From Bacillus cereus (lineage in GTDB: Bacteria; Bacillota; Bacilli; Bacillales; Bacillaceae_G), in the NCBI RefSeq assembly GCF_025917685.1, contig NZ_CP089518.1:2233001-2297000 (forward strand): a DNA stretch of 64,000 nt. The letters run 5' to 3'. Of the stretch, positions 45,610 through 54,427 are shown one piece after another. The translations under genes and the position numbers were made by a program. Position 1 is the first letter of the stretch; each line of letters begins with the position of its first letter. The notes beneath the pieces are model-generated. The model made no database searches. It saw nothing but the letters and a program-made list of their open reading frames with translations, and was not told the DNA's origin.

Positions 45610-47010
45610 ATGATGAAAAAAATCCCTTATAAAATACTCGCTGTATCGACATTTTTAACTATGACAACAACTTATGCAGTTACACCAGCAGCAGCTTTTG
45701 CAAGTGAAATTGAACAAACTAACAATGGAAATATGTCTCTTTCAGCAAATGAAGAACAGATGATAAAAACTGTGCAAGATGCTGGGGTATTTGTAAAATC
45801 TATGAATGAATATTCTTATTTGTTAATGAATAATCCGGATGTGAGTTTTGAAGGAATTACTATTAATGGGTATGCAGATTTACCTAGTAAAATTGTACAA
45901 GATCAAAACAACGCAAGAGCACATGCAGTTTCATGGAATACGAAAGTAAAAAAACAGCTTTTAGATACATTGACAGGTATCATTGAATACGATACAAAAT
46001 TTGAAAATCATTATGAAACATTAGTAGAGGCGATCAATACTGGGAATGGAGATACTTTAAAAAAAGGGATTACAGATTTACGGGGGGGAATTCAACAAAA
46101 TCAAAAGTCTGCAAAAGTATTAATAGAAGAATTAACTAAATTTAAAAATGCTATTGGAGAAGATGTTAGAGTATTTGGAAGCCATAAAGAGACCTTGCAG
46201 TCTATTTTAAAAAACCAAGGAGCTGCGGTTGAGGATGATCAAAAGCGTTTAGAGGACCTTTTAGGGCAAATAAACTATCAGAAAGACATAGAATCTAAGG
46301 GCTTAGACATGGTAAAGATCCCCTTTCTCCCAACATTGATTGCTGGTGGGATAATGATAGGTGATGCAAGAGGTAAGTTAGGCTGGCTAGAGCCGGAATT
46401 AGCAAAATTACGTCAGAATGTAGATTATAAGATAACATTAAATCGTGTAGTAGGAGTTGCGTTTCATAATATTAGTGATATGCATAGTGCGATTGATAGT
46501 GCTATTACTGCTCTTACTTTTATGTCCACGCAATGGGATGATTTAGACTCTCAATATTCGGGCGTACTGGGACATATTGATACAGCTAATCAAAAAGCTG
46601 ATCAAAATAGATATAAATTCTTAGCACCTAACTTGAATGCAGCAAAAGATAGTTGGAAAACAATAAGAACAGATGTTGTCACATTACAAGAAGGGATAAA
46701 AATTGCAGAGAAAAAAGAACAAGATTTTATGAATCAGCTTCGTCCATCAAGCGTTTCCTACTTTTATAAAAAAATTCATAACGCATATACATTTGAAATA
46801 AAGACTGGATCAAATGCACCAAATGCGTCTTATAAAGTTATGAATTTAACTAAAAACACGGTTCATAATATGTGGGGTGGAGGACCAAATACAAGCATGT
46901 GGGCTGACTGGCTTTCATTTAATCCAAAAGATGAATTTGCGGTGGTAGCAGTAGTGGATGGAAAAGAATATGTTGTATATAAAGACAAAGTAGAAAATAT
47001 AATGAACTGA
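45610..47010 (+). CDS. hblB: Haemolysin BL component B' (HblB)
   Basis: 466 residues. Residues 1 to about 365 are strongly similar to HblA, including the signal peptide and the shared stretches SFEGITINGYADLP and KKQLLDTLTGIIEYDT. A C-terminal extension of about 90 residues (from about KKEQDFMNQL, ending YKDKVENIMN) is absent from HblA. TAGGAGAAG precedes the ATG. B' is reported to modulate pore formation. It arose by duplication of the hblA region, as the upstream scar shows. Confidence 0.93.
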   Translation: MMKKIPYKILAVSTFLTMTTTYAVTPAAAFASEIEQTNNGNMSLSANEEQMIKTVQDAGVFVKSMNEYSYLLMNNPDVSFEGITINGYADLPSKIVQDQNNARAHAVSWNTKVKKQLLDTLTGIIEYDTKFENHYETLVEAINTGNGDTLKKGITDLRGGIQQNQKSAKVLIEELTKFKNAIGEDVRVFGSHKETLQSILKNQGAAVEDDQKRLEDLLGQINYQKDIESKGLDMVKIPFLPTLIAGGIMIGDARGKLGWLEPELAKLRQNVDYKITLNRVVGVAFHNISDMHSAIDSAITALTFMSTQWDDLDSQYSGVLGHIDTANQKADQNRYKFLAPNLNAAKDSWKTIRTDVVTLQEGIKIAEKKEQDFMNQLRPSSVSYFYKKIHNAYTFEIKTGSNAPNASYKVMNLTKNTVHNMWGGGPNTSMWADWLSFNPKDEFAVVAVVDGKEYVVYKDKVENIMN

Positions 47011-47109
47011 ACCCGAAAATGAATGAGCAAAAAGAAAGAGCTTTTTTCACTTTAGTAATTGCCAACTTTTTTATTTGATAGACGTGTAAATAGACTACTA
47101 TTTTAGTAA

Positions 47110-47225
47110 GTCGATGAAAATTTTGTCGAAATATTGAATATTTAAATCGCGTAGGCAAAACATTTAAATATATGCCTAAAGGTCCAGAAGGTCTTATTGA
47201 AAGTGACGTATATACGGAAGTTTAA
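47110..47225 (+). pseudogene. C-terminal fragment of an unknown gene
   Basis: After a stop codon near 47112 the frame reads KFCRNIEYLNRVGKTF, then KYMPKGPEGLIESDVYTEV and TAA. It has no start or ribosome site and looks like the tail of a lost gene. Not recognised. Confidence 0.35.
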
Positions 47226-47288
47226 AAATAAAATTAAGGATAGCTTTTAAATGGATTGGCTACAATATTGATTGTGGAGGTGAGAAAG

Positions 47289-47570
47289 GTGAACAAAAAA
47301 CAACAAGGTTACAATAAGGCAACTTCTGGCGCTAGCATCCAAAGTACAAATGCTAGCTATGGTACAGAATTCGCAACTGAAACAAATGTACAAGCAGTAA
47401 AACAAGCGAATGCACAGGCTGAGGCAAAGAAAGCACAAGCTTCAGGTGCACAAAGTGCGAATGCTAGTTATGGTACAGAATTTGCAACTGAAACGGATGT
47501 GCATGCAGTGAAACAAGCGAATGCACAAGCTGAGGCAAAAAAATCACAATCTTCTAGTTCTAATCAATAA
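47289..47570 (+). CDS. sspE: Gamma-type small acid-soluble spore protein
   Basis: 93 residues from the GTG at 47289, with GGAGGTGAG upstream. Two repeats of about 32 residues share [12 protein letters not shown] and [13 protein letters not shown], the pattern of SspE proteins that are degraded at germination as an amino-acid store. It contains no Cys, Trp or Met beyond the start, as usual for this class. Expression should be forespore-specific (sigma G), though no promoter was assigned. Its position just after hblB is unexpected. Confidence 0.92.
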   Translation: MNKKQQGYNKATSGASIQSTNASYGTEFATETNVQAVKQANAQAEAKKAQASGAQSANASYGTEFATETDVHAVKQANAQAEAKKSQSSSSNQ

Positions 47571-47581
47571 TGAAGGGAAAG

Positions 47582-47648
47582 GACTTCTCTATCTTAAGAG
47601 AAGTCTTTTCTCAGGCTGTGGAGAAAGTCTTCTCCACGGCCTATTTTT
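47582..47648 (+). terminator. Two tandem terminators after sspE
   Basis: GACTTCTCT with AGAGAAGTC and TTTT (47582-47609), then GGCTGTGGAGAA with TTCTCCACGGCC and ATTTTTGT (47614-47648). Confidence 0.85.
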
Positions 47649-47806
47649 GTGTCTGAGTCTTTATTGAAGGGGTACAGCCAGCATTTTTGAAAAAAACAAG
47701 CTAAGCAAAAAATATAATAAGCCGCCCATATGGACAGCTCATTTACATAATTCTCATTATCGGAATTCAATGTATCTAGAAATGAATAAATATGATCTAC
47801 TTAACA

Positions 47807-48223
47807 TTAGCCTCCGTTATCAGTAATTGGATAACTACTTAAAACAGAAAAGGAATTTGCCAATTTTTTTGCAAAACTTAATGGTGGTTCAACAGATTGG
47901 ATATGAATATACATAATCAATGGTTTCATATATAACCAATGATTATGTAAGGCGCTAACAATAATTCCTTGTTGAACAATTGATTGTATAAATAAAGGAA
48001 TTTCTTCTTGTAAAATAGCGATTTCCCCTAAGTTCAACGCATTGCCATTTTGATCTAACGATTCAAAAGATATCCCAACCGGTATCACAGAGGTGCTTGG
48101 TCGTCCTTGAACAAACACTTTAATATTACGACGCAAGGAGACAGAACAAACACCCTGATTTATGTTGCTCTTTCCATTAAAAATTTTAGCAAATTGCTCA
48201 CAAAGGAAATTAAGGTTGTTCAT
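47807..48223 (-). CDS. DUF1259-domain protein
   Basis: 138 residues. The segment VSALHNHWLYMKPLIMYIHIQSVEPPLSFAKKL carries the conserved H-N-H and second histidine typical of DUF1259, a family found as single- or double-domain proteins in bacilli. Typical members run longer, so this is one domain. GGSISFESL-type strands precede it. Function is unknown. The start at 48223 is the first in-frame ATG; a minus-strand ribosome site is weak there. Confidence 0.65.
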   Translation of the reverse strand: MNNLNFLCEQFAKIFNGKSNINQGVCSVSLRRNIKVFVQGRPSTSVIPVGISFESLDQNGNALNLGEIAILQEEIPLFIQSIVQQGIIVSALHNHWLYMKPLIMYIHIQSVEPPLSFAKKLANSFSVLSSYPITDNGG

Positions 48224-48321
48224 AAATCTGATGCCCCTTTCTTAGCAGATAAAAGTTACTTCATAAATATTAATACTCGTCCATTAGCTTTTATATAAGT
48301 AATTTAAGAAATTTCCATAAA

Positions 48322-48353
48322 GAAAAGACACCCATATAAGAGGGTCTTTTCTA
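48322..48353 (-). terminator. Terminator after the YjcZ-type gene
   Basis: AAAAGACACCC pairs with AGGGTCTTTT (one mismatch); on the minus strand it is downstream of the small spore peptide gene. Confidence 0.65.
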
Positions 48354-48361
48354 ATAGTTTT

Positions 48362-48445
48362 TTAGCAGAAGCAAGAAGCTCCAACTATGATTAATAATAT
48401 AAAGAGCACAAGGACTAAGGCGAATCCGCCGCCAAAGAATCCCAT
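48362..48445 (-). CDS. YjcZ-family small spore peptide
   Basis: 27 residues: MGFFGGGFALVLVLFILL followed by IIVGASCFC and TAA. The glycine-rich start, one hydrophobic helix and short tail match the YjcZ family of very small sporulation proteins in Bacillus. A minus-strand AAAGGAGAG lies 6 bases before the ATG. Confidence 0.82.
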   Translation of the reverse strand: MGFFGGGFALVLVLFILLIIVGASCFC

Positions 48446-48555
48446 ATTAATCTCTCCTTTGAGTAAGAGGGGGAATTCAAGGTCACACATGTGTTTTAAC
48501 AGGTTCACATTACTTTATATTTTTAGGGATTAATTGAGCAGGTCCTTTTGAAAAT

Positions 48556-48597
48556 AAAGAAAAGATACCATAAGGTGTATTCCTCCGACTTGAACCA
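48556..48597. repeat. Short dispersed repeat, copy A
   Basis: AAAGAAAAGATACC, then TAAGGTG and TTCCTCCGACTTGA. About 38 of 42 bases match copy B at 49760-49801. They lie on both sides of the lipoprotein/phage remnant segment. Confidence 0.5.
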
Positions 48598-48671
48598 CGT
48601 TAAGTTATATCGTTCATTGAGAAAAAAGAAAAAAGCACTCTTTCGAGTGCATAATTACGACTAACTCCTAA

Positions 48672-49033
48672 TTATGATTCAACTTCAGTTAAGTTAGCTA
48701 CGGCGTTACTTAGTTTTTGATCGGAAAGTTTAATGGATTTTTGAGCTTCCTCCATTCTTTCTTTCAATGGAGCTATACCGTTTATTCCTTGAGTTACAGT
48801 CCTCCCAGCATTACTTCTATAGTTAGTTGCTAGTTCAAACTCTACTCTAAATTTCTCGATTTTTTCTTTTAATACAGGACCACTTAGCTTCGCACCATCT
48901 TTAAATGCTGTATTTTTCTTGGATAATTCATCGTATTCTTTTATCATAGCATCAATAGTAGGCTTGATCTCATTTTCGTATGTAACTTTATCAGCATTTA
49001 CAGATGGTTTAGGTGTTTCTTGAAGTGATTCGA
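48672..49033 (-). pseudogene. 5'-truncated lipoprotein-like helical protein
   Basis: The C-terminal 91 residues from MIKEYDELSKKN form an open frame of helical, coiled-coil-like sequence ending NLTEVES. The frame continues upstream as GIESLQETPKPSVNADKVTYENEIKPTIDA and is then cut at about 49033, where unrelated phage-like sequence begins. The signal peptide or lipobox of an exported parent is therefore lost. Not recognised beyond this. Confidence 0.55.
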
Positions 49034-49042
49034 TTCCAAGAA

Positions 49043-49177
49043 ATGTGGGAAGAAGATAAAAGCTGCATTGAAATTGCAGTAGAGTTGGGAAGACATCAGT
49101 TAGAAATTGCAGCCTTAATCATGGATCAGGCGGATAAGAACAAGAATAAATCTCGCACAATGGGATTAAGAGCATGA
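49043..49177 (+). pseudogene. Phage-type gene fragment (C-terminal)
   Basis: 44 residues: MWEEDKSCIEIAVELGRHQ and then LEIAALIMDQADKNKNKSRT to a TGA that overlaps the next ATG (ATGA). The compact overlap and small size are typical of phage gene strings. The 5' part is lost at the junction near 49035. Confidence 0.5.
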
Positions 49178-49437
49178 AACAACTCACACTTGAGGATGTA
49201 GTAGGAAGTTTCGATTATACCGCAACAAGTACAGCAGAAAAATTCTTGAAGTGTAATAACGTTATGACGTACTCAATAGAGTTTTACGACAAAGACGAGA
49301 AGTGGAAGCTTTGTTGGTTTGAGGTGAAGTCAGAGGGCGAATCTATCGAAATGGCTAAAAAAGAATATGGACAGATACAAATTATTACCACTTATATTTC
49401 GGATAAAACCTTAGAGGAAATAATGAATTTAGATTAG
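49174..49437 (+). CDS. Small phage-like protein
   Basis: 87 residues beginning MKQLTLEDVVGSFDYTAT, with TYSIEFYDKDEKWKLCWFEVKS in the middle. It is soluble and predicted alpha/beta. It overlaps the preceding fragment by four bases and is followed after 13 bases by another phage-like start. I do not recognise the family; context suggests a prophage remnant. Confidence 0.5.
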   Translation: MKQLTLEDVVGSFDYTATSTAEKFLKCNNVMTYSIEFYDKDEKWKLCWFEVKSEGESIEMAKKEYGQIQIITTYISDKTLEEIMNLD

Positions 49438-49450
49438 GAGGCATACCGTT

Positions 49451-49549
49451 ATGACGATAAATAGATGGCTAGAAAAAGCAGGTTATGAAGTCGCTGAAAA
49501 GAATGACGTCATCCATGACGCGTTGGTGGGTTTGGACCTACAGGCGTGA
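49451..49549 (+). pseudogene. Truncated phage-like ORF
   Basis: 32 residues from an ATG with TTAGGAGG upstream: MTINRWLEKAGYEVAEKND, then a short tail to TGA. It looks like the start of a longer phage gene cut by a deletion. Confidence 0.4.
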
Positions 49550-49610
49550 AGTAAGATAAAATTTGAATTTTGTACAAATATGCAGAGAGTGTGGGGATAA
49601 TCGTATAAAT

Positions 49611-49645
49611 AAAAGCTCAACTCTCAAAAGGGTGAGAGTTGAGCC
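49611..49645 (+). terminator. Terminator of the phage-like remnant
   Basis: AGCTCAACTCTC pairs with GAGAGTTGAGCC-type sequence around AAAAGGGT. The T run is weak. Confidence 0.6.
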
Positions 49646-49759
49646 TGTGGATGTAGCTACTGAGTTCTCGGGTCGATGAAAACCAGTAACTTGATAATAA
49701 ACTTAAACCGTATGTATTCAAAGTAAAAAATAATGGATACAGGATTTGGTGCTAGCCTA

Positions 49760-49801
49760 TAAAGAAAAGACACCCTAAGGTGCCTTCCTCCGACTTGAGA
49801 T
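49760..49801. repeat. Short dispersed repeat, copy B
   Basis: AAAGAAAAGACACC, then TAAGGTG and TTCCTCCGACTTGA; direct repeat of copy A at 48556-48597. Confidence 0.5.
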
Positions 49802-50004
49802 CACATCTATGTATTGAAGAAATTTAGAAAAGATAAATACAAAAAGGAAAGGTACAGATCAAACTTATCGTTTTCAACAACCTGCAGGAAAACAATATCC
49901 TTTTGGAAATGGGCCAAAAGAGCTAAGCGAATTGAGCAGATGGTTTAGGTGTTTTGATATGTGTCCCGTTTTCGGGGTTCACTTCAAAGTGGTGTGTTTT
50001 CTTT

Positions 50005-50030
50005 TTTACCTTACAAAATTGTAAGGTAAA
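50005..50030. promoter_or_regulatory. Palindrome upstream of bceAB-like genes (BceR-type operator)
   Basis: TTTACCTTACA and TGTAAGGTAAA are exact inverted arms around AAAT. TTACA-N4-TGTAA resembles the sites of BceR-type response regulators that drive BceAB transporters. It lies about 170 bases before the transporter start. Confidence 0.55.
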
Positions 50031-50201
50031 TGTAAGGGAAATCGAATGAATGGATTTTAGAAAAATGAGAATATTAAGAAGTGATATGATTCATATTTCT
50101 TTTGAGATTGAAAAGTTAAAAAACTCTTAAGGATTTATATGGCAAAAAGATAAGAAATATATGAGAAATTAATAATATACAAAAGGGATGGAGTGAAAGA
50201 G

Positions 50202-50969
50202 ATGTCAACAAATGTAGTTACTGTAGAAAGCGTAGAAAAAACGTATGGGAAAAGAAATGAGAATCAATCAAAAGCATTAAGGGGTGTATCATTAAGTATT
50301 AAAGAAGGGGAATTTGTCGGGATTATGGGTCCTTCTGGATCTGGAAAAACGACTTTACTTAATGTGATAAGTACACTTGACCAAGCGACAGGTGGTAGTG
50401 TGACAATAGCTGGCACAAATATTACTTCTATGAAGGGGAATGCATTATCAGATTTTCGTTCTCAAAAATTAGGTTTTATCTTTCAAGATTTTAACTTACT
50501 TGAAAACTTATCAATTTATGAAAATATCGCTTTGCCACTTTCTTTGCAAGGTGTACCTTCAAGTGAGATTACTGGAAAAGTAAATGAGGTTGCGAAGAAA
50601 TTAGGTATTACTGAAATTTTAACAAAATATCCAACTGCTGTTTCTGGTGGACAAAAGCAAAGAACAGCGGCAGCACGAGCTTTAGTACATAATCCAGCAA
50701 TCGTATTAGCAGATGAGCCGACAGGGGCACTTGATAGTAAAAACGCAAAAAGCTTATTAGAAGCGATGCAAGATTTACATGAAAATCATAATGTAAGTAT
50801 TTTAATGGTGACACACGATGCATTTAGTGCGAGTTACTGTGAGCGTATTTTATTTATTCAAGACGGTCTTCTTTATAAAGAGTTAATGCGTCAAGGTACG
50901 CGAGAAAATTTCTATCAAGACATTTTAGGTGTGCTTGCTCATATGGGCTCAGCTGCTGAGTCTAAGTAG
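50202..50969 (+). CDS. BceA-type ABC transporter ATPase
   Basis: 255 residues from the ATG at 50202 (a GTG nine bases upstream falls too close to GGGATGGAG). Walker A is GPSGSGKTT, the signature SGGQKQRTAAARAL and Walker B VLADEPTGALDS. It belongs to the MacB/LolD-like group that pairs with FtsX-type permeases. The permease follows 11 bases downstream. Together they form a peptide-antibiotic detoxification or sensing module of the BceAB type. Confidence 0.92.
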   Translation: MSTNVVTVESVEKTYGKRNENQSKALRGVSLSIKEGEFVGIMGPSGSGKTTLLNVISTLDQATGGSVTIAGTNITSMKGNALSDFRSQKLGFIFQDFNLLENLSIYENIALPLSLQGVPSSEITGKVNEVAKKLGITEILTKYPTAVSGGQKQRTAAARALVHNPAIVLADEPTGALDSKNAKSLLEAMQDLHENHNVSILMVTHDAFSASYCERILFIQDGLLYKELMRQGTRENFYQDILGVLAHMGSAAESK

Positions 50970-50980
50970 GGGGCGAGACT

Positions 50981-52864
50981 ATGTTATTCAAATTATCACG
51001 TCATAGTATGAAAAAAATGTTAAAGGATTATATGGTATTACTTATTGGTCTAGTCATTAGTATTAGTATTTTCTACATGTTCCAAACGATGGCGATGAAT
51101 AGTGAATTTACAAAAGATAATAGTCTCATTAGTAGTATTAGACTTGTCTTCTGGGTTGGTGCCATATTACTATCGTTCATTACTGTCTTTTACATTATTT
51201 ATGCCAATTCTTTTCTACTTACATTAAGAAGGAAAGAACTCGGTATGTACATGATGCTTGGGGCGAAAAAGAAAAAAGTAGCACAGTTATTATTTATTGA
51301 AACATTCGGTATGGGTATTGTCAGTATTATTATCGGTATTTTAGTAGGGATGTTACTTGCCAGTGTAGCAGGAAATTTGTTAATGAATGGAATGGAAATT
51401 TCAGCAAAAGGTAGTTACTCATCTGTATATACACCAGCAATCTTAGTTACAGCTATTTTCTTCTTAATACTATTTTTTATTACTGGTTTAATGAACAGTA
51501 TCCGATTATTACGTAAAACAGAACTAGAATTAATTCGTGAAGATGAAACACTAGATGAAGTGAAGAAAAGTAAAACTCGTATTATTATAATGACTGTACT
51601 TGGTGTATTGCTAGTAAGTACAGGGTATTATTTTATGGTAAATATAAAAACATATGCTGAGATCGGTTTTATAATAGCGACGGTTGTTACCACGCTTGGA
51701 ACGTATTTTATTTTTAGTTCATTACTCCCGTTTTTTGTGATGAAAATTAAGGGGAATAAAAAACGTAATGAAACTGGTTTAAATAGTTTTACATATGCAC
51801 AGCTACGTTTCCGAGTAAATAGTTTATCGAGAGTACTAGGTACGGTAGCGATGTTAATTGCATTAGGGGCAGGTGCGATGACAGCAGGTATGGCGTTCCA
51901 AAAAAATGTCGGCATTATGACAGATTTCTCACGTGTATATGACGTTGTAATTCACGATCCAAATGAACAAGATACAGCAGCATTAAAAGAAATGGAAATT
52001 GTTGAAGAAAGCAAGTACAAGTATAAAGTAGATGGAGAAGCGGTTTATTACTTACGTAACGATTTAACTGCGAAACCACCACTTGTTTCCGACCACTTTG
52101 ATACAAAAACTTTAAAAGAACCTGCGCGTAAACGTGTAGCTGAACCTTTAACTGAACCTGTATACTCTGCTTTGGAAGCTCCTGAAGTAGCGAATAAGCT
52201 TCCTCGTATGCCAAAAGATTGGGAAGATGCAGTTGTAAGAGAAATACAAATTACACATAATCAATTTAATGGAAAACCTGTAAGAATTGCAGATGAAGAA
52301 CACTATAAAGGAATTCAAGGAACAGAACACACTGTAACATTAGCAAAAGTAGATGATATGAAAAAATATAAACCGTTGTTAATCGAAATAGATAAGAGAC
52401 AAAAAGAACAAATTGAAAGAACAACAGGTACAAAAGTAGACTTATTTACGAAAATGACAATTTATCAATTTATGAACAGTTTCATGAGTGGGACAATGTT
52501 TATGGGATTTTTCCTCGGAATTGCCTTTTTAGCAATGATGGCAAGTTCTCTTATGTTCAAAATATTAACGGGTGCTTCTCGTGACGTACGCCGTTATGAA
52601 ATGTTAAGAAAAATCGGTGTGAGACGTAGTATGTTAACAAAAAGTATATATAAAGAAATTTCATATTTATTTATCTTCCCAGCGATTATTGGAATCTCTC
52701 ACGTGTTAGTAGGGCTTAACTTATTCAGCTTTATATTAGTTGATCCGTTTGTGAAAGTATGGGTGCCAATAGGAATCTTCTTAGTCATTTATTTCATCTA
52801 TTACTGGATAACTGTTCAATTGTATAAAGGTATGGTAATGCCGAAAGAAGAAGTAGCGAAATAG
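50981..52864 (+). CDS. BceB-type ABC transporter permease
   Basis: 627 residues with about ten membrane helices and a large extracellular domain (about residues 310-500) between helices VII and VIII, the architecture unique to BceB-type permeases. These use the outside domain to recognise antimicrobial peptides or their lipid targets and signal to a BceS-type kinase. GGGGGCGAG precedes the ATG. No kinase or regulator gene is adjacent, unlike most bce operons. Confidence 0.9.
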   Translation: MLFKLSRHSMKKMLKDYMVLLIGLVISISIFYMFQTMAMNSEFTKDNSLISSIRLVFWVGAILLSFITVFYIIYANSFLLTLRRKELGMYMMLGAKKKKVAQLLFIETFGMGIVSIIIGILVGMLLASVAGNLLMNGMEISAKGSYSSVYTPAILVTAIFFLILFFITGLMNSIRLLRKTELELIREDETLDEVKKSKTRIIIMTVLGVLLVSTGYYFMVNIKTYAEIGFIIATVVTTLGTYFIFSSLLPFFVMKIKGNKKRNETGLNSFTYAQLRFRVNSLSRVLGTVAMLIALGAGAMTAGMAFQKNVGIMTDFSRVYDVVIHDPNEQDTAALKEMEIVEESKYKYKVDGEAVYYLRNDLTAKPPLVSDHFDTKTLKEPARKRVAEPLTEPVYSALEAPEVANKLPRMPKDWEDAVVREIQITHNQFNGKPVRIADEEHYKGIQGTEHTVTLAKVDDMKKYKPLLIEIDKRQKEQIERTTGTKVDLFTKMTIYQFMNSFMSGTMFMGFFLGIAFLAMMASSLMFKILTGASRDVRRYEMLRKIGVRRSMLTKSIYKEISYLFIFPAIIGISHVLVGLNLFSFILVDPFVKVWVPIGIFLVIYFIYYWITVQLYKGMVMPKEEVAK

Positions 52865-52867
52865 TTT

Positions 52868-52908
52868 AAGAAAAGAGTCCTTGTTTTGAAAATAAGGGCT
52901 TTTTTCTA
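52868..52908 (+). terminator. Terminator after bceB-like gene
   Basis: AAGAGTCCTTGTTTT pairs with AATAAGGGCTTTTTT with a few mismatches and ends in a T run. Confidence 0.6.
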
Positions 52909-53146
52909 TGCATGGGATACGTGTATGCGAGATGTTATCAAGTCTTTTTGTAGTGAATATATAGAAGATTAAGAAATCGTTAAGGTTTTATGTAGTGGAA
53001 AGTTAAGAAGTGTATGGGATATTAAGAATGTACAAAAAATTAAGATGAAATTGCAACGTTAAATTGTTTTACGCTCTTATTTTTTTACGGTAGTTTTGCA
53101 GAATTAAATTGATATTTTTATTAATTTAACAGAAAGGAATCGTCTT

Positions 53147-54178
53147 ATGAAGAAGATAAATAAAGTAATAAAACGTATTGGAGTCAGTGCTATACTACTA
53201 ATAATCATAGCACTAGTATTTCCTACATGGACCTCACAAATAAAGGGAAAAAACAGTATAAGTACATTAGAGCAAGTAGAGATAAATGGAAGTGGTCATG
53301 AAATTATGATACGCGGCAAAGATAAGAACAATCCGGTTATTATTTTTGTACATGGTGGACCAGGTTCTTCAGAAATACCATATGCTCAAAAATACCAAGA
53401 CTTATTGGAAGAGAAATTCACAGTTGTTAATTACGATCAAAGAGGAAGCGGGAAATCGTATCATTTCTTAGAAGATTATTCGAATCTTACATCAGATCTA
53501 CTTGTAGAGGATTTATTAGCTATGACAGATTATGTTTCAAAACGTCTTGGCAAAGAAAAGGTAATATTAATTGGCCATTCTTACGGTACATATATTGGAA
53601 TGCAAGCTGCTAATAAAGCTCCTGAAAAATATGAAGCGTATGTTGGTATAGGGCAGATGAGTGATACAGTAGAAAGTGAAATGGATAGTTTAAACTATGT
53701 TATTGAACAGGCACAAAATGCGGGGAATACAGATGAGGTTTCCTATTTAAAAGGGTTAACCGAAAAAATTAAAAATGGCGATACATACACTCCGCGAAAT
53801 TATGTTGCGAAATATGGTGGAACATCAAGACTCATTGAAAATCTAGATGGTGATAACATCGGGATGCTACTTAGTAATGAATATAACTTGTTTGATGTAA
53901 TTCGTTATAACGTTGGATTATCATACTCTCAAACTGTCTTATTAGAAAAAGATCTAAAGAATCCATTACCTATAAAAGTAACTAAACTGAAGTTACCGTT
54001 TTATTTTCTTATGGGTAAATACAACTATAATACTTCATCCCATGCAGCCAAACAGTATTTTGATAGGATTGAGGGGGATAAAAAAGAATTTATTGCTTTT
54101 GAGAAATCTGCTCATTATCCGCAATTTGAAGAGAAAGAAAAGTTTTATAAGTGGATTTGTGATACATTCGTAAAATAA
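53147..54178 (+). CDS. Membrane-anchored alpha/beta hydrolase, proline-iminopeptidase-like
   Basis: 343 residues. A hydrophobic segment (about residues 12-28) looks like an uncleaved signal anchor. The hydrolase core has HGGPG at 69-73 (the oxyanion motif of S33 peptidases), DQRGSGKS at about 97-104, the nucleophile Ser145 in GHSYG, and a C-terminal His in SAHYPQF. It probably acts outside the membrane on small peptides or esters; the substrate is unknown. AAAGGAATC precedes the ATG. Its own terminator now carries an insertion. Confidence 0.82.
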   Translation: MKKINKVIKRIGVSAILLIIIALVFPTWTSQIKGKNSISTLEQVEINGSGHEIMIRGKDKNNPVIIFVHGGPGSSEIPYAQKYQDLLEEKFTVVNYDQRGSGKSYHFLEDYSNLTSDLLVEDLLAMTDYVSKRLGKEKVILIGHSYGTYIGMQAANKAPEKYEAYVGIGQMSDTVESEMDSLNYVIEQAQNAGNTDEVSYLKGLTEKIKNGDTYTPRNYVAKYGGTSRLIENLDGDNIGMLLSNEYNLFDVIRYNVGLSYSQTVLLEKDLKNPLPIKVTKLKLPFYFLMGKYNYNTSSHAAKQYFDRIEGDKKEFIAFEKSAHYPQFEEKEKFYKWICDTFVK

Positions 54179-54258
54179 ATAAAGGGTATCCGAACTTTAG
54201 GGAATTAAAAAAGTTAGCGACATATATATCATTACATGAAGCGAAGTTAAATAAAAAG

Positions 54259-54283
54259 GACTCTTGTATATAGAACAAGAGTC
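54259..54283. repeat. Direct repeat copy 1 of a terminator stem
   Basis: GACTCTTGT, ATATAGA, ACAAGAGTC: a 9-bp stem-loop, 25 bases. It is identical to 55826-55850. The left copy has the A-rich upstream flank of a terminator but lacks the T run. Confidence 0.85.
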
Positions 54284-54293
54284 TCAGACTGTA

Positions 54294-54338
54294 GACAAAC
54301 TATTTTTGAAGAGTTCAGCTGCTAAAAAATAGTTTGTC
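54294..54338. repeat. Inverted repeat just inside the left IS-like end
   Basis: GACAAACTATTTTT (54294-54307) and its exact complement (54325-54338) around an 17-base loop. It could be a subterminal hairpin of the element or a collapsed mini-copy of the IS. Confidence 0.65.
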
Positions 54339-54427
54339 TCTTGCTTTATGGCGAATTTATCCCACAACATTTATAGGTAGTGTTTTCTATGCTACAATTT
54401 ACTATAAGTAAGGAAAGAAGGTGTCTT

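Larger units (their letters stand above)
49550..50201. other. 652-base region of remnants and the bceAB promoter
   Basis: It contains a strong terminator (49611-49645), a copy of a short dispersed repeat (49760-49801), an unassigned frame near 49858 (TDQTYRFQQPAGKQYPFG), a palindrome at 50005-50030 and the promoter of the ABC transporter. Confidence 0.5.

Noticed and set aside
49858..49990. Frame reading TDQTYRFQQPAGKQYPFG before the bceAB-like genes
   Set aside because: No start or ribosome site and no family recognised; treated as unassigned remnant sequence.
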